Assembly: GCA_934573935.1 (NCBI GenBank)
Contig: CAKTMO010000004.1
Span: forward strand, 19,838-83,837
Length of the DNA stretch: 64,000 nt
Reading direction: 5' to 3'
DNA from: an uncultured Oscillospiraceae bacterium
GTDB taxonomy: Bacteria; Bacillota; Clostridia; Oscillospirales; Oscillospiraceae
Positions within the stretch are counted from its first letter, which is position 1. Each line of letters opens with the position of its first letter. Below, in pieces: positions 7,740-16,272 of the stretch. Under the pieces are notes generated by a model, which was given only the letters and a program-made list of their open reading frames with translations, made no database searches and was not told where the DNA came from. A program made the translations under genes and the position numbers.

Positions 7740-8302
7740 TGCACACCTGCTGCGCACCCTGCTCGGTGGCCTGCATCCACCAGCTGCGCAGCGAGGGGAT
7801 CGAGCCGGTGTCCTACTGGTTCAACCCCAACATCCACCCTTATCAGGAGTACAAGGCCCGACGGGACACCCTGATGGCCTACGCCCCCACCATCGGCATG
7901 GAGCTGATCGTGCAGGAGGATTACGGCCTGCGGGACTTCTGCCGCGCGGTGGCGGAGGATATTGACCACCGCTGCGGCCACTGCTACACGCTGCGGCTGG
8001 AGCAGACGGCGCGGTTCGCCGCCGAGAACGACTTTGACAGCTTTACCTCCACCCTGTTCGTCAGCCCCTATCAGCAGCACGAGCGGATGGCGGAGATCGC
8101 GCAGCAGATGGCGGAGCGCTACGGCGTAAGCTTCCTGTATCGGGACTTCCGCCCAGGCTTCCGCGCCGGACAGCAGGAGGCCCGAGAGCTGGGCTTTTAC
8201 ATGCAGAAATACTGCGGCTGCGTATTCAGCGAGGAGGAGCGGTATCAAAAGCAGATCCAGAAGGATCTGAAGGAGCCGCTGAAGCATATCGTTTCCCTAT
8301 AA
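7724..8302 (+). CDS. queH: Epoxyqueuosine reductase QueH
   Basis: A 192-residue cytoplasmic enzyme of the QueH (former DUF208) family, which reduces epoxyqueuosine to queuosine in tRNA anticodon loops. Signatures seen: HTCCAPCS at residues 6-13, YQEYKARRD, CGHCYTLRL and YCGCVFSEEER. These supply the cysteines for the 4Fe-4S cluster and the second metal site. Start at 7724 has AAGGAG at 7713-7718; the frame is open to 7649 but without a ribosome site. It overlaps the end of the iron-sulfur gene by 16 bases, so the two are translationally linked. No other queuosine genes are in view. Confidence 0.93.
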   Translation: MEKTLMHTCCAPCSVACIHQLRSEGIEPVSYWFNPNIHPYQEYKARRDTLMAYAPTIGMELIVQEDYGLRDFCRAVAEDIDHRCGHCYTLRLEQTARFAAENDFDSFTSTLFVSPYQQHERMAEIAQQMAERYGVSFLYRDFRPGFRAGQQEARELGFYMQKYCGCVFSEEERYQKQIQKDLKEPLKHIVSL

Positions 8303-8308
8303 CGGCAC

Positions 8309-8352
8309 AAAAACGACCGCACGGTTTCTTTGGAAACCGTGCGGTCGTTTTT
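8309..8352. terminator. Bidirectional terminator after queH
   Basis: Near-perfect 20-bp stem (AAAACGACCGCACGGTTTC, loop TTTG) with T-runs on both strands; it ends the convergent membrane-protein gene as well. Confidence 0.9.
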
Positions 8353-8358
8353 ATCTTC

Positions 8359-8718
8359 TTATATAGCCTCCCGCGATCTTTTGGTCCGCCCATACAGGAC
8401 TGCCGCCAGCATGGCGGCATAGCCCAGCAGCAGGTATACGGCGGCATAGAGCAAAAACGCCGTCTCGGTGATCGTAAAGAACACCCATGCGCCCGCCAGG
8501 AACAGCGCGGTGAACAGCAGCGGCTGGAACCACGCCCCACGGACATTGCCGCCGGAGAAGATACCCAGCAGAATCGCCGTGATGGGATTTATGGCGAAAA
8601 ACAGCAGAAAGGTGACAGCCATGCCGCCATCGCCCTTGACAAGTGTAACGGCCAGCCACGGCAGTAGCAGCGCCACCACGGCGGAGATCAGCAGAGGGAA
8701 AATCGTTTTCTTCGCCAT
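8359..8718 (-). CDS. Small four-helix membrane protein, function unknown
   Basis: A 119-residue protein that is nearly all membrane segments: about residues 7-27, 32-52, 65-85 and 88-108, ending in a basic cytoplasmic tail (GRTKRSREAI). AGGAGG stands 7-8 bases before the ATG. No family recognised. It converges on queH across a shared terminator and is separated from the next gene by a repeat-bearing spacer, so it seems to be transcribed alone. Confidence 0.7.
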   Translation of the reverse strand: MAKKTIFPLLISAVVALLLPWLAVTLVKGDGGMAVTFLLFFAINPITAILLGIFSGGNVRGAWFQPLLFTALFLAGAWVFFTITETAFLLYAAVYLLLGYAAMLAAVLYGRTKRSREAI

Positions 8719-8798
8719 AAAAGCCTCCTTCTTTCTTGTAGACGGTACAGGTGGACGCGAGGGTCACCCCGCCCTACGGTGTTCTATCGGTGGTCAGT

Positions 8799-8886
8799 TG
8801 TAGGGGTCGGCGTCCCCGACGCCCCGAAACGGTGAATGATACATTTCGCGTCATACGACGGGCCGTCGAGGACGCCGGCCCCTACG
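8799..8886. repeat. Inverted pair of GC-rich intergenic repeat units
   Basis: Two copies of a ~25-base element (core GTAGGGGYCGGCGTCC) in opposite orientation, at 8799-8823 and 8862-8886. The same element occurs at 48751-48780. The spacer 8719-8929 holds no credible gene; short open frames there are by-products of the G+C-rich repeat. Confidence 0.7.
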
Positions 8887-8929
8887 AATGTTTTTCGGTG
8901 ATGCACCTGTTATTGAACAGGGTAATACC

Positions 8930-9451
8930 TTATCCCCCGTACAACGCCGTCACCAATTGGGAATAGACCTGCTCCGGATTCTTCTGGAAGCGCTGGGCCA
9001 GATCCTCCGCCATCTCCTTTGTGGCCACCATCAGCTGCAGCTGCATCACGTTGTCCACGTCGTCGTTGAGCCCCAGCTCCACCGTGTAGGTGCCGTTTTC
9101 CCGACAGATCACGTGGGAGCGCACCTGGGCGCGGCGGATCAGCTCCTGCCGGTGGGCGGCGATGAGCCTGTCAGCCTTCAGCCGGACGGACAGGGGCAGG
9201 CTGGACTGGCAGATATTGCTGTTTTTCTGCCCCTTGGGGGTGATGATGTACTTCTGCTCTTCATTGATCCGCAGATGGCCGGTCTCCACCAGCTCACTGA
9301 GGCATTGGGAGAAGGCGAAATAGTCGATGCCGTCGTCGATCATGGTCAGGGCCTGTACATCGCTCAGGGGCATGGGCTCCGCCACACCGGCAGCCACGTA
9401 CAGGATCAGGAATTTGATCTCCAGCTTGTCACGAATGAAACCAACGCTCAC
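8930..9451 (-). CDS. DUF4364 family protein
   Basis: A 173-residue protein of the DUF4364 family found in Clostridia. Residues 1-80 look like a winged helix (IKFLILYVAA..., SQCLSELVETGHLRINEEQKYIITPKGQ), suggesting DNA binding; the C-terminal half is an alpha/beta domain (TYTVELGLNDDVDNVMQLQLMVATKEMAEDLAQRF). GTG start at 9451 with GGGAAGGGA upstream; an earlier GTG at 9461 meets a stop after two codons. It follows dnaE by 48 bases in the same direction and may be the last gene of the hprK-dnaE operon. Function unproven. Confidence 0.8.
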   Translation of the reverse strand: MSVGFIRDKLEIKFLILYVAAGVAEPMPLSDVQALTMIDDGIDYFAFSQCLSELVETGHLRINEEQKYIITPKGQKNSNICQSSLPLSVRLKADRLIAAHRQELIRRAQVRSHVICRENGTYTVELGLNDDVDNVMQLQLMVATKEMAEDLAQRFQKNPEQVYSQLVTALYGG

Positions 9452-9499
9452 GCTTTCACGCTCCCTTCCCTTTTATCATACGGAAATTCTCCTGGTTTG

Positions 9500-12400
9500 T
9501 CAATCCAGGGTCTTGCGCACCACCACATTTTGTTCGCCCAGCCACTGGCGGCACTCCTCCAGCAGCGCGGGGTGGCACAGGCATCTGCCGGCCAGCGCCT
9601 TGCCGCTGTCCGCCAGGCGGATCTTGACGATATTGTCCCCCTCGAACATGGTCAGCACCAGCTGGATATGGCGGAACTCCCGCGTGTCCAGCCCGGGCAC
9701 CCGCAGATACAGCACCTCGTTGGTCTTTACCTGCTTGGGGTCGGGAATGGTAAGGGCGCTGTCGCCGGTGTTCAGAGGATAGATGGTGTCGCACATGATC
9801 TGAGGCGGCTTTTCATCCCGCACCGACAATCTGCCCCGCACCACCACCGGCGTGTTGACCGCCATATAGCTGCCGCAGCTCTCGATGGTGCGGTTGAAGC
9901 ACAGCAGCTCGATGGACGCCACCTCGTCCTCCACAGTGACGTAAGCCATCAGGGTATTTTTCTTGGTGGTACGGGTCTTGCTGGAGGTGACGATGCCCGC
10001 CACGGTGACCAGCTGTCCGTCGGCAAAGCGATTGGGGCCGTCGGCATCCTCGAAATCCGCCAGGATGTCGTGGATAGGCGTGGCACCCGCGGCGCGGGCG
10101 GCGGCGCGGTAGTCGATCATAGGATGGCCGCTGAGGTACAGGCCCGTGGTCTCCTTCTCCATGAACATCCGCTCGGTGGCGGAGTATTCGGGGATGTTGG
10201 GCAGGGGGATCTCCGACGTGTGGGCGCCGCTTTCACCGGCGGCCATGCTGAACATGTCCAGCTGGCCCTCCACGTTCACCTTGCGGCTGTCGGCAATGGC
10301 GTCCAGCGCCTTTTCGTAGATCCGCAGCAGCTGGGAACGATACGCGCCGAAGGTGTCGAAGGCGCCCGCTTTGATGAGATTCTCCACGGCGCGCTTGTTC
10401 ATGTCGCCGCAGTCGAACATCCGCTGGCAGAAGTCGTGGAACGAGCGGAAGGGGCCTCCGGCCTCCCGCTCCCGCACCATGGCGCGAATGAAGCCGCGGC
10501 CGATGTTCTTGATGGCCACCAGGCCGAAGCGGATGCCGTCCTCCTCCACGGTGAAGCCGTCATAGGAGCGGTTCACATCCGGCGGCAGCAGCCTGATATC
10601 GCAGTTGCGGCACTCGGCGATGTACTCCGACACCTTGTCGGAGTTGTCCAGCACCGAGGTCAGCAGGGCGGCCATGTATTCTTTAGTATAGTGGCACTTG
10701 AAATACGCCGTCTGATAGGCCACCACCGCGTAGCTGACGGCGTGGGCCTTGTTGAAGGCGTAGTTGGCGAAGTCGTAGATCTCGTCATAGATGGCCTGGG
10801 CGGTCGCCTCGGGGATGCCGTTGGCCACGCAGCCCTTGATATGACGGCTCTCGTCACCGTGGAGGAAGGCCTCCCGCTCCCGTTCCACGTCCTTGGCCTT
10901 CTTTTTGGACATGGCGCGGCGCACCATATCCGCCTGACCCAAGGAGTAGCCCGCCAGTTCCTGAAAGATCTTGATGACCTGCTCCTGATAGACGATGCAG
11001 CCGTAGGTGCCCCGCAGGATGGGCTCCAGGGACGGATGCTTGTAGCTGACCAGCTTGGGATCGTGCTTGCAGGCCACGAAACGGGGAATGGACTCCATGG
11101 GGCCGGGACGGTACAGTGCTATGATGGCGGTGATATCCTCGATGGACTGGGGCTTCAGGCCCAGGCACACGCCGGTCATGCCGGTGGATTCCATCTGGAA
11201 CACGCCGGAGGTGCGGCCCTCCGTCAGCATCTGGAACACCGCAGGATCGTCCATGGGGATCTTCTCCATATCGAAATCCGGCTGATAGCGCCGCACCATC
11301 TTCACCGCGTCGTCCAGCACCGTCAGGTTGCGTAGGCCCAGGAAGTCCATTTTCAGCAGGCCCAGCTCCTCCAGCGTGATCATGTTGTACTGGCAGACGA
11401 TGGATTCGTCGTTACGGGCCAGGGGGACGTATTCATACACCGGCAGGCGGGTGATGACCACGCCCGCAGCGTGGGTGGAGGCGTGGCGGGGCATGCCCTC
11501 CAGCGCCTTGGCGGTGTCGATGAGCTTTTTCACCCGCGGGTCGCCTTCATACAGATCCGACAGCTGGCGGGACAGCTTCAGCGCGTCGTCCAGAGTGATA
11601 TGCAGCGCGCCGGGGCCCGAGGGCACCAGCTTGGCCACCATGTCCACGTCGGCATAGGTCATATTCAGGGCGCGGCCCACATCGCGGATGGCGCCGCGGG
11701 CGGCCATGGTGCCGAAGGTGACGATCTGGGCCACGTGGTCGTCGCCGTATTTACGGCGGACGTAGTCCACCACCTCGCCCCGTCGGGTATCGCCGAAGTC
11801 CATGTCGATATCCGGCATGGACACGCGCTCGGGGTTCAAAAACCGCTCGAAATACAGCTGATACTGCATGGGGTCGATGTCGGTGATGTGCAGGCAGTAG
11901 GCCACCATGGAACCGGCGGCGCTGCCGCGGCCGGGGCCCACTGGGATGCCCGCCCTGCGGGCATAGTTGACAAAGTCGGACACGATGAGGAAATAGTCGG
12001 TAAAGCCCATTTTCTCGATCATATCCAGCTCATATTCCAATTGTTTGCGGTACTCCGGCTTTTTGCCGCCGTAGCAGCGGACAAAGCCCTCGTCGCACAG
12101 CTTGCGCAGATACGTGGGGGAATCGTAGCCCGGGGGCAGCTTGAATTCCGGCAGGTGATACTTGCCGAAGGTGAATTCCAGCTGGCAGCGGTCCGCGATG
12201 CGCTGGGTGTTCTCCACCGCGTCGGGATAGCCGGAGAACAGCGCCTCCATCTCCTCCGTGGAGCGCAGATAGAAGTTGCGGGGCTCATAGCGCATGCGGT
12301 TCTCATCATCCACGGTCTTGCCGGTCTGGATGCACAGCAGAACATCGTGGCTCTCGGCGTCCTCTTTGCGCAGATAGTGGGCGTCGTTGGTGCACACCAG

Positions 12401-12997
12401 GGGGATGCCCGTCTCGTTGTGGATGCGCAGCAGGGCGCGGTTCACGGTGGTCTGGTCGGCAATGCCGTGATCCTGCAATTCCAGATAGAAATTGCCCTCT
12501 CCGAGAATGCCCTGCATTTCCAAAGCGTAGGCCTTCGCGCCCTCGTAATCGCCGTTCATGATGCGGCGGGGGATCTCACCGGCCAGGCAGGCGCTCAGGC
12601 CGATCAGGCCCTCGCTGTGCTCCCGCAGCAGGTTCAGGTCGATGCGGGGCTTGATGTAAAAGCCCTCGATATAGGCCTGGGACACCATATAGGACAGGTT
12701 GCGATAGCCCGTCTCGTTGCGGCACAGCAGCACCAGATGGCGGGACTCGGTATCAAACTCGTGCTGCTTGTCGAAACGGGTGCGGCGGGCCACATACACC
12801 TCGCAGCCGATGACGGGATGGATGCCCTCCGCCTTACAGGCGCGGTAGAAATCGATGGCGCCGTACATGGCGCCGTGGTCCGTGATGGCGCAGGCAGTCT
12901 GCCCCATCTCTTTGACCAGTTTGGGCAGGTCACGGATGCGGCAGGCGCCGTCCAGCAGGCTATATTCCGTATGGACGTGAAGGTGAGCAAACGCCAT
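9500..12997 (-). CDS. dnaE: DNA polymerase III alpha subunit (DnaE-type)
   Basis: A 1165-residue replicative polymerase subunit. The N-terminal PHP domain opens with AFAHLHVHTEYSLLDG (His5, His7, His9). The catalytic acidic motif PDIDMDFGDTRR is around residues 393-404, followed by the fingers, the helix-hairpin-helix region (IRFGLVAIKNIGRGFI) and a C-terminal OB fold (VTVAGIVTSSKTRTTKKNTLMAYVTVED). Length matches DnaE1/DnaE3 rather than PolC. Start at 12997: the ATG overlaps the stop of the preceding gene (TGATG); a longer frame to 13066 only reads over that gene. Last or penultimate gene of the hprK operon. Confidence 0.96.
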   Translation of the reverse strand: MAFAHLHVHTEYSLLDGACRIRDLPKLVKEMGQTACAITDHGAMYGAIDFYRACKAEGIHPVIGCEVYVARRTRFDKQHEFDTESRHLVLLCRNETGYRNLSYMVSQAYIEGFYIKPRIDLNLLREHSEGLIGLSACLAGEIPRRIMNGDYEGAKAYALEMQGILGEGNFYLELQDHGIADQTTVNRALLRIHNETGIPLVCTNDAHYLRKEDAESHDVLLCIQTGKTVDDENRMRYEPRNFYLRSTEEMEALFSGYPDAVENTQRIADRCQLEFTFGKYHLPEFKLPPGYDSPTYLRKLCDEGFVRCYGGKKPEYRKQLEYELDMIEKMGFTDYFLIVSDFVNYARRAGIPVGPGRGSAAGSMVAYCLHITDIDPMQYQLYFERFLNPERVSMPDIDMDFGDTRRGEVVDYVRRKYGDDHVAQIVTFGTMAARGAIRDVGRALNMTYADVDMVAKLVPSGPGALHITLDDALKLSRQLSDLYEGDPRVKKLIDTAKALEGMPRHASTHAAGVVITRLPVYEYVPLARNDESIVCQYNMITLEELGLLKMDFLGLRNLTVLDDAVKMVRRYQPDFDMEKIPMDDPAVFQMLTEGRTSGVFQMESTGMTGVCLGLKPQSIEDITAIIALYRPGPMESIPRFVACKHDPKLVSYKHPSLEPILRGTYGCIVYQEQVIKIFQELAGYSLGQADMVRRAMSKKKAKDVEREREAFLHGDESRHIKGCVANGIPEATAQAIYDEIYDFANYAFNKAHAVSYAVVAYQTAYFKCHYTKEYMAALLTSVLDNSDKVSEYIAECRNCDIRLLPPDVNRSYDGFTVEEDGIRFGLVAIKNIGRGFIRAMVREREAGGPFRSFHDFCQRMFDCGDMNKRAVENLIKAGAFDTFGAYRSQLLRIYEKALDAIADSRKVNVEGQLDMFSMAAGESGAHTSEIPLPNIPEYSATERMFMEKETTGLYLSGHPMIDYRAAARAAGATPIHDILADFEDADGPNRFADGQLVTVAGIVTSSKTRTTKKNTLMAYVTVEDEVASIELLCFNRTIESCGSYMAVNTPVVVRGRLSVRDEKPPQIMCDTIYPLNTGDSALTIPDPKQVKTNEVLYLRVPGLDTREFRHIQLVLTMFEGDNIVKIRLADSGKALAGRCLCHPALLEECRQWLGEQNVVVRKTLD

Positions 12998-13446
12998 CAC
13001 TGTGCCTCCAGCTCGTCCAGCATATCGCTGAGAAGCTCCACGCCGGACACCACAAGCAGGCGGCAATGGTGGGTCACGCCCAGCTCCTGGGCGGTGGGAG
13101 TGCCCTCGATATCCTTTTCCGCCAGCAGGTCATGGCAGTCCAGCTTGCGGAAGCGCTCCGTAAACCGGTGCTGGAATTCCTGGGTCAGCTGGGTGGAGCG
13201 CTTTTTGCCCGCGGGGCCGTTTTCCAGCGTGGCAGGATAGGCCGTGCCCAGTACCACCGCTGCGGCGTTGACCACGCCGCACACACCGCCGCAGCGCAGG
13301 CCGCCGCCGAAGCCGCTGGCGATGGCCATGCTCTGCTGCTCCGTCAGGCCGGTGACGTCCGTAAAGGCCAGCAGCACCGCTTGTCCGCAGTTGAGGCCCT
13401 TTTCATGAAATTCCATCGCTTTTTGACATCTCTCTCTCTTCGTCAT
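12997..13446 (-). CDS. C_GCAxxG_C_C family redox-type protein
   Basis: A 149-residue protein with the family cysteine pattern: LNCGQAVLLAF near residue 19, GFGGGLRCGGVCGVVNAA near residues 46-63 and KLDCHDLL near residue 102. Members are thought to bind a metal or iron-sulfur cluster, and some are annotated as putative redox-active proteins; no activity is established. It overlaps whiA by 4 bases (ATGA) and dnaE by 1 base, so it is an integral operon member. In Bacillus this slot downstream of whiA is held by crh (an HPr paralogue), which makes the replacement noteworthy. Confidence 0.82.
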   Translation of the reverse strand: MTKRERCQKAMEFHEKGLNCGQAVLLAFTDVTGLTEQQSMAIASGFGGGLRCGGVCGVVNAAAVVLGTAYPATLENGPAGKKRSTQLTQEFQHRFTERFRKLDCHDLLAEKDIEGTPTAQELGVTHHCRLLVVSGVELLSDMLDELEAQ

Positions 13447-14348
13447 AGCTTTCGTGCCTCCTCCATGATCTTTCGTATCCGATGGTTCAAACAGGATTTG
13501 CTGATGGGCGGATCGAACAGCGCCGCCAGCTGGGCCAGGGGCAGCTCGGGATTCTGCATCCGCAGCCGCGCTGTTTCCTGTATCTTCTCTGGCAGCTTGT
13601 CCAGCTGTCCGGCTTTTTCCAGCTTTTCGATGGCCTCCTGCTGGGCGGCCACCGCGTCCAGAGTCTTGTTCACGTTGGCCATATCGCAGTTCATGGCGCG
13701 GTTGGCGCCGTTGCGGATCTCCTTATCCACCTTGGCGGTCATGATCTCCGTGGCGGCCACCGGCGCGCCCAGAGTGGTCAGCAGATCCTCGATATGCTCC
13801 GACTGCTTGAAGTAGATCACGGCGCTGCCGCCCCGCATGACGCTGCGGGGCAGAAAGCCCATCTCCTGCAGCAGCGCCGAAACCTCGCGGCTGGCCTGCG
13901 CGTGGGAGGTACACAGCTCCAGATGATAGCGCTTTTCCGGATCGGTGACGCTGCCGCCGGAGAGGAAGGCCCCCCGCAGGAACGCGGCGCGGCAGCACTC
14001 CTCCTCCAGCAGCGCGAAATTCACGTGCATCACCAGCGCCTGACGGGGATCGTAGCCCAGGGTGTCCAGAATACGCCCCAGCTTCTCCTGGTCGCTGATC
14101 TGAAAGATCAGCTTGCCGCCGGACAGCTCGTCGGAGGGCAGGCGGTCGAACTTCACGTTGAAGGCCCGCTGGAACAGGCGGGGCAGGCGGGCGGCAAACT
14201 CCGGATTCTCCGTGATGATCCGCACCTCCCGCACGGTGAAGGTGTTGCAGTACAGCAGCACGCCGTAGCACTCGGCCCGGGCGCAGCACAGCCGCTGCAC
14301 CGGCGTGCGGCACAGCTCCGCCTTTGCCTTATAGGAAAAAGATTGCAT
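13443..14348 (-). CDS. whiA: WhiA sporulation/division regulator
   Basis: A 301-residue protein with the two-part WhiA fold: an N-terminal LAGLIDADG-like degenerate homing-endonuclease domain (FSYKAKAELCRTP, CCRAAFLRGAFLSGGSVTDPEKRYHLE) and a C-terminal helix-turn-helix (LRMQNPELPLAQLAALFDPPISKSCLNHRIRKI). WhiA binds DNA, activates whi genes in Streptomyces and affects division and chromosome segregation in Bacillus. AAGGAGG precedes the ATG. It sits directly after yvcK as in most Firmicutes. Assignment is very secure. Confidence 0.96.
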   Translation of the reverse strand: MQSFSYKAKAELCRTPVQRLCCARAECYGVLLYCNTFTVREVRIITENPEFAARLPRLFQRAFNVKFDRLPSDELSGGKLIFQISDQEKLGRILDTLGYDPRQALVMHVNFALLEEECCRAAFLRGAFLSGGSVTDPEKRYHLELCTSHAQASREVSALLQEMGFLPRSVMRGGSAVIYFKQSEHIEDLLTTLGAPVAATEIMTAKVDKEIRNGANRAMNCDMANVNKTLDAVAAQQEAIEKLEKAGQLDKLPEKIQETARLRMQNPELPLAQLAALFDPPISKSCLNHRIRKIMEEARKL

Positions 14349-14359
14349 GAATGGCCTCC

Positions 14360-15373
14360 TTATACTGCCGGATCGTCGTAGGCATGCTGCTCATAAATGG
14401 TCATCAACTCTCGGGCCAGATGCCCCGGGTTGTGGCGCACCAGCCCGTTCTCCAGCGCCGCTACCGGCCGGTCGATCAGCTCGACGCCCAGGGCGCGGCA
14501 GCGCTCCGCGTCGTGGTGGATGGGCTCCGCCCCTTCGGCGGCGTAGCGCTGGGCAATGCTCTCCGGAATGGGGGTAGAATTGGTCAGGCACAGGCGGAAC
14601 AGCTCCGGTGCGCTGTGCTTGAACAGGGCCTGTATGTGATCGGAGACGGTATAGCCCTCCGTCTCCCCCTCCTGGGTCATGACGTTGCATACGTACAGCT
14701 TCAGCGCGCGGCTGCGCCGGATGGCCTCGGTGATGCCGTCCACCAGCAGATTGGGGATGATGCTGGTGTACAGGCTGCCGGGGGCCAGAACGATCATGTC
14801 GGCCTCCTCGATGGCTCTGACCGCCGCGCCAAGCGCCTTGGGATGCTCCGGCAGCAGACGGACGGAACGGATGCGGCAGTCCTGCTCCTTCTTGCAATAG
14901 GAGATCTGGGACTCCCCCAGCACCGTGGCACCGTTTTCAAAGGTGGCCTCCAGCCGGACATTCTCGTTGGTTACCGGCAGCACACGGCCGGTGATGGCCA
15001 GCACCTTGCTGAGTCCCGCCACGGCTTTGTCAAAGCTGGGCATGATGTCGTTCAGCGCCGCCAGCAGCAGGTTGCCCAGGCTCTGCCCCGCCAGGGACCC
15101 GTCGGAAAACCGATAGGCCATCAGCTGGGCCATCAGCGGCTCGCAGTTGGCAAGGGACTGCAGGCAGCTGCGGATATCGCCGGGGGCCGCCATGCCCAGA
15201 TCCTGCCGCAGCATACCGGTGCTGCCGCCGTCGTCCGCCACGGTGACGATGGCCGTGATGTTGCGGGTATAGAGCTTCAATCCCCGCAGCAGGGTGCTCA
15301 GACCCGTGCCGCCGCCGATGCCCACCACCTTGGGGCCGTATTCCGGCGGGATATGATACAGTTGATGGGGCAT
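14360..15373 (-). CDS. yvcK: YvcK/CofD-like gluconeogenesis and cell-shape factor
   Basis: A 337-residue protein of the YvcK (MgfK/CuvA) group: VVGIGGGTGLSTLLRGLK near residues 17-34, VTVADDGGSTGMLR near residue 44 and APGDIRSCLQSLA near residue 64. It is related to CofD (2-phospho-lactate transferase) but lacks an F420 context; in Bacillus it is needed for growth on gluconeogenic carbon and for PBP1 placement, and it binds UDP-sugars. Ribosome site AAAGGGG lies just before the ATG. It sits between rapZ and whiA in the conserved order. Confidence 0.95.
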   Translation of the reverse strand: MPHQLYHIPPEYGPKVVGIGGGTGLSTLLRGLKLYTRNITAIVTVADDGGSTGMLRQDLGMAAPGDIRSCLQSLANCEPLMAQLMAYRFSDGSLAGQSLGNLLLAALNDIMPSFDKAVAGLSKVLAITGRVLPVTNENVRLEATFENGATVLGESQISYCKKEQDCRIRSVRLLPEHPKALGAAVRAIEEADMIVLAPGSLYTSIIPNLLVDGITEAIRRSRALKLYVCNVMTQEGETEGYTVSDHIQALFKHSAPELFRLCLTNSTPIPESIAQRYAAEGAEPIHHDAERCRALGVELIDRPVAALENGLVRHNPGHLARELMTIYEQHAYDDPAV

Positions 15374-15401
15374 ACCGCATCCCCTTTCTTCCGATTTTCC
15401 C

Positions 15402-16259
15402 TCAGCGGGAGATGTCGCGGTGGCTCTCTGTCACGGCAAAGCCCGCCGCCGTCAGCGACTGGGCCAGGGCGTGGGCCACCGCCACGCTGCGGTGGTGGCC
15501 GCCGGTGCAGCCTACCGAGATCACCAGTACCGTTTTGCCCTCAGCGTTATACTGGGGCAGCAGAAACAGCAGCAGCTTCTCCAGCTGCGCCATGAACTCC
15601 CCCGTTTGGGGGAAGGAGAATACGTAGTCCCGCACCGCCTCGTCCAGTCCCGTGCCGTGCTTCAGCTCCGGCACATAGTAGGGGTTGGGCAGAAAGCGCA
15701 CGTCAAACACCAGATCCGACTCCATAGGCAAACCGTGCTTGAAGCCAAAGCTCATCACATCCACGTGGAGGCCCTGACGATCCCGCTCGCGGCCAAAGAG
15801 GTTCAGCAGCTCGCTGCGGAGCTTGCCCACCGAAAAGGCGGAGGTATCCAGCACGATATCGGCGTGATCCCGCACCGGCTGCAGCAGCTGCCGCTCCCGC
15901 ATCACCGCCTGCTCGATGCCGCGGCCATCCGCCGCCAGCGGATGGCCGCGGCGGGTCTCCTTATAGCGGTTGATGATGGTGGCGGTGTCCGTGTCCAGAA
16001 ACAGCAGCCGGCAGTGTACCTTGGTGCGCTTCAGGCGCTCCAAGGTGGCGATCAGCAGGTCGAAGGGCTCTCCCGCCCGCACGTCGTACACCAGGGCCAC
16101 GCGGTCATAGTGGCCGCGGGAGGCGGCGCAGAAGTCGGCGAATTTCACCATCATCTCCGCCGGCAGATTGTCCACGATATAGTAGCCGATATCCTCCAGA
16201 ATGGAGGCGGCGCGGCTTTTGCCGCTGCCGCTCAGGCCGGTGATGATCAACAGTTCCAT
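15402..16259 (-). CDS. rapZ: RapZ/YvcJ RNase adapter and nucleotide-binding protein
   Basis: A 285-residue P-loop protein: ELLIITGLSGSGKS (Walker A at residues 8-15), VDNLPAEMM, and the C-terminal signature SVGCTGGHHRSV near residue 250. In E. coli RapZ binds the sRNA GlmZ to control glucosamine-6-phosphate synthesis; in Gram-positives YvcJ binds and hydrolyses GTP/ATP and affects competence. The sensor role in wall-precursor supply fits its place after murB. Confidence 0.95.
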   Translation of the reverse strand: MELLIITGLSGSGKSRAASILEDIGYYIVDNLPAEMMVKFADFCAASRGHYDRVALVYDVRAGEPFDLLIATLERLKRTKVHCRLLFLDTDTATIINRYKETRRGHPLAADGRGIEQAVMRERQLLQPVRDHADIVLDTSAFSVGKLRSELLNLFGRERDRQGLHVDVMSFGFKHGLPMESDLVFDVRFLPNPYYVPELKHGTGLDEAVRDYVFSFPQTGEFMAQLEKLLLFLLPQYNAEGKTVLVISVGCTGGHHRSVAVAHALAQSLTAAGFAVTESHRDISR

Positions 16260-16272
16260 GGTCTCTCCTCCG

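Noticed and set aside
8751-8966. 71-codon frame in the spacer before DUF4364
   Set aside because: Repeat-derived sequence without a ribosome site.
8888-11335. 815-codon plus-strand open frame opposite dnaE
   Set aside because: Composition artefact of the complementary strand; dnaE motifs are unequivocal.
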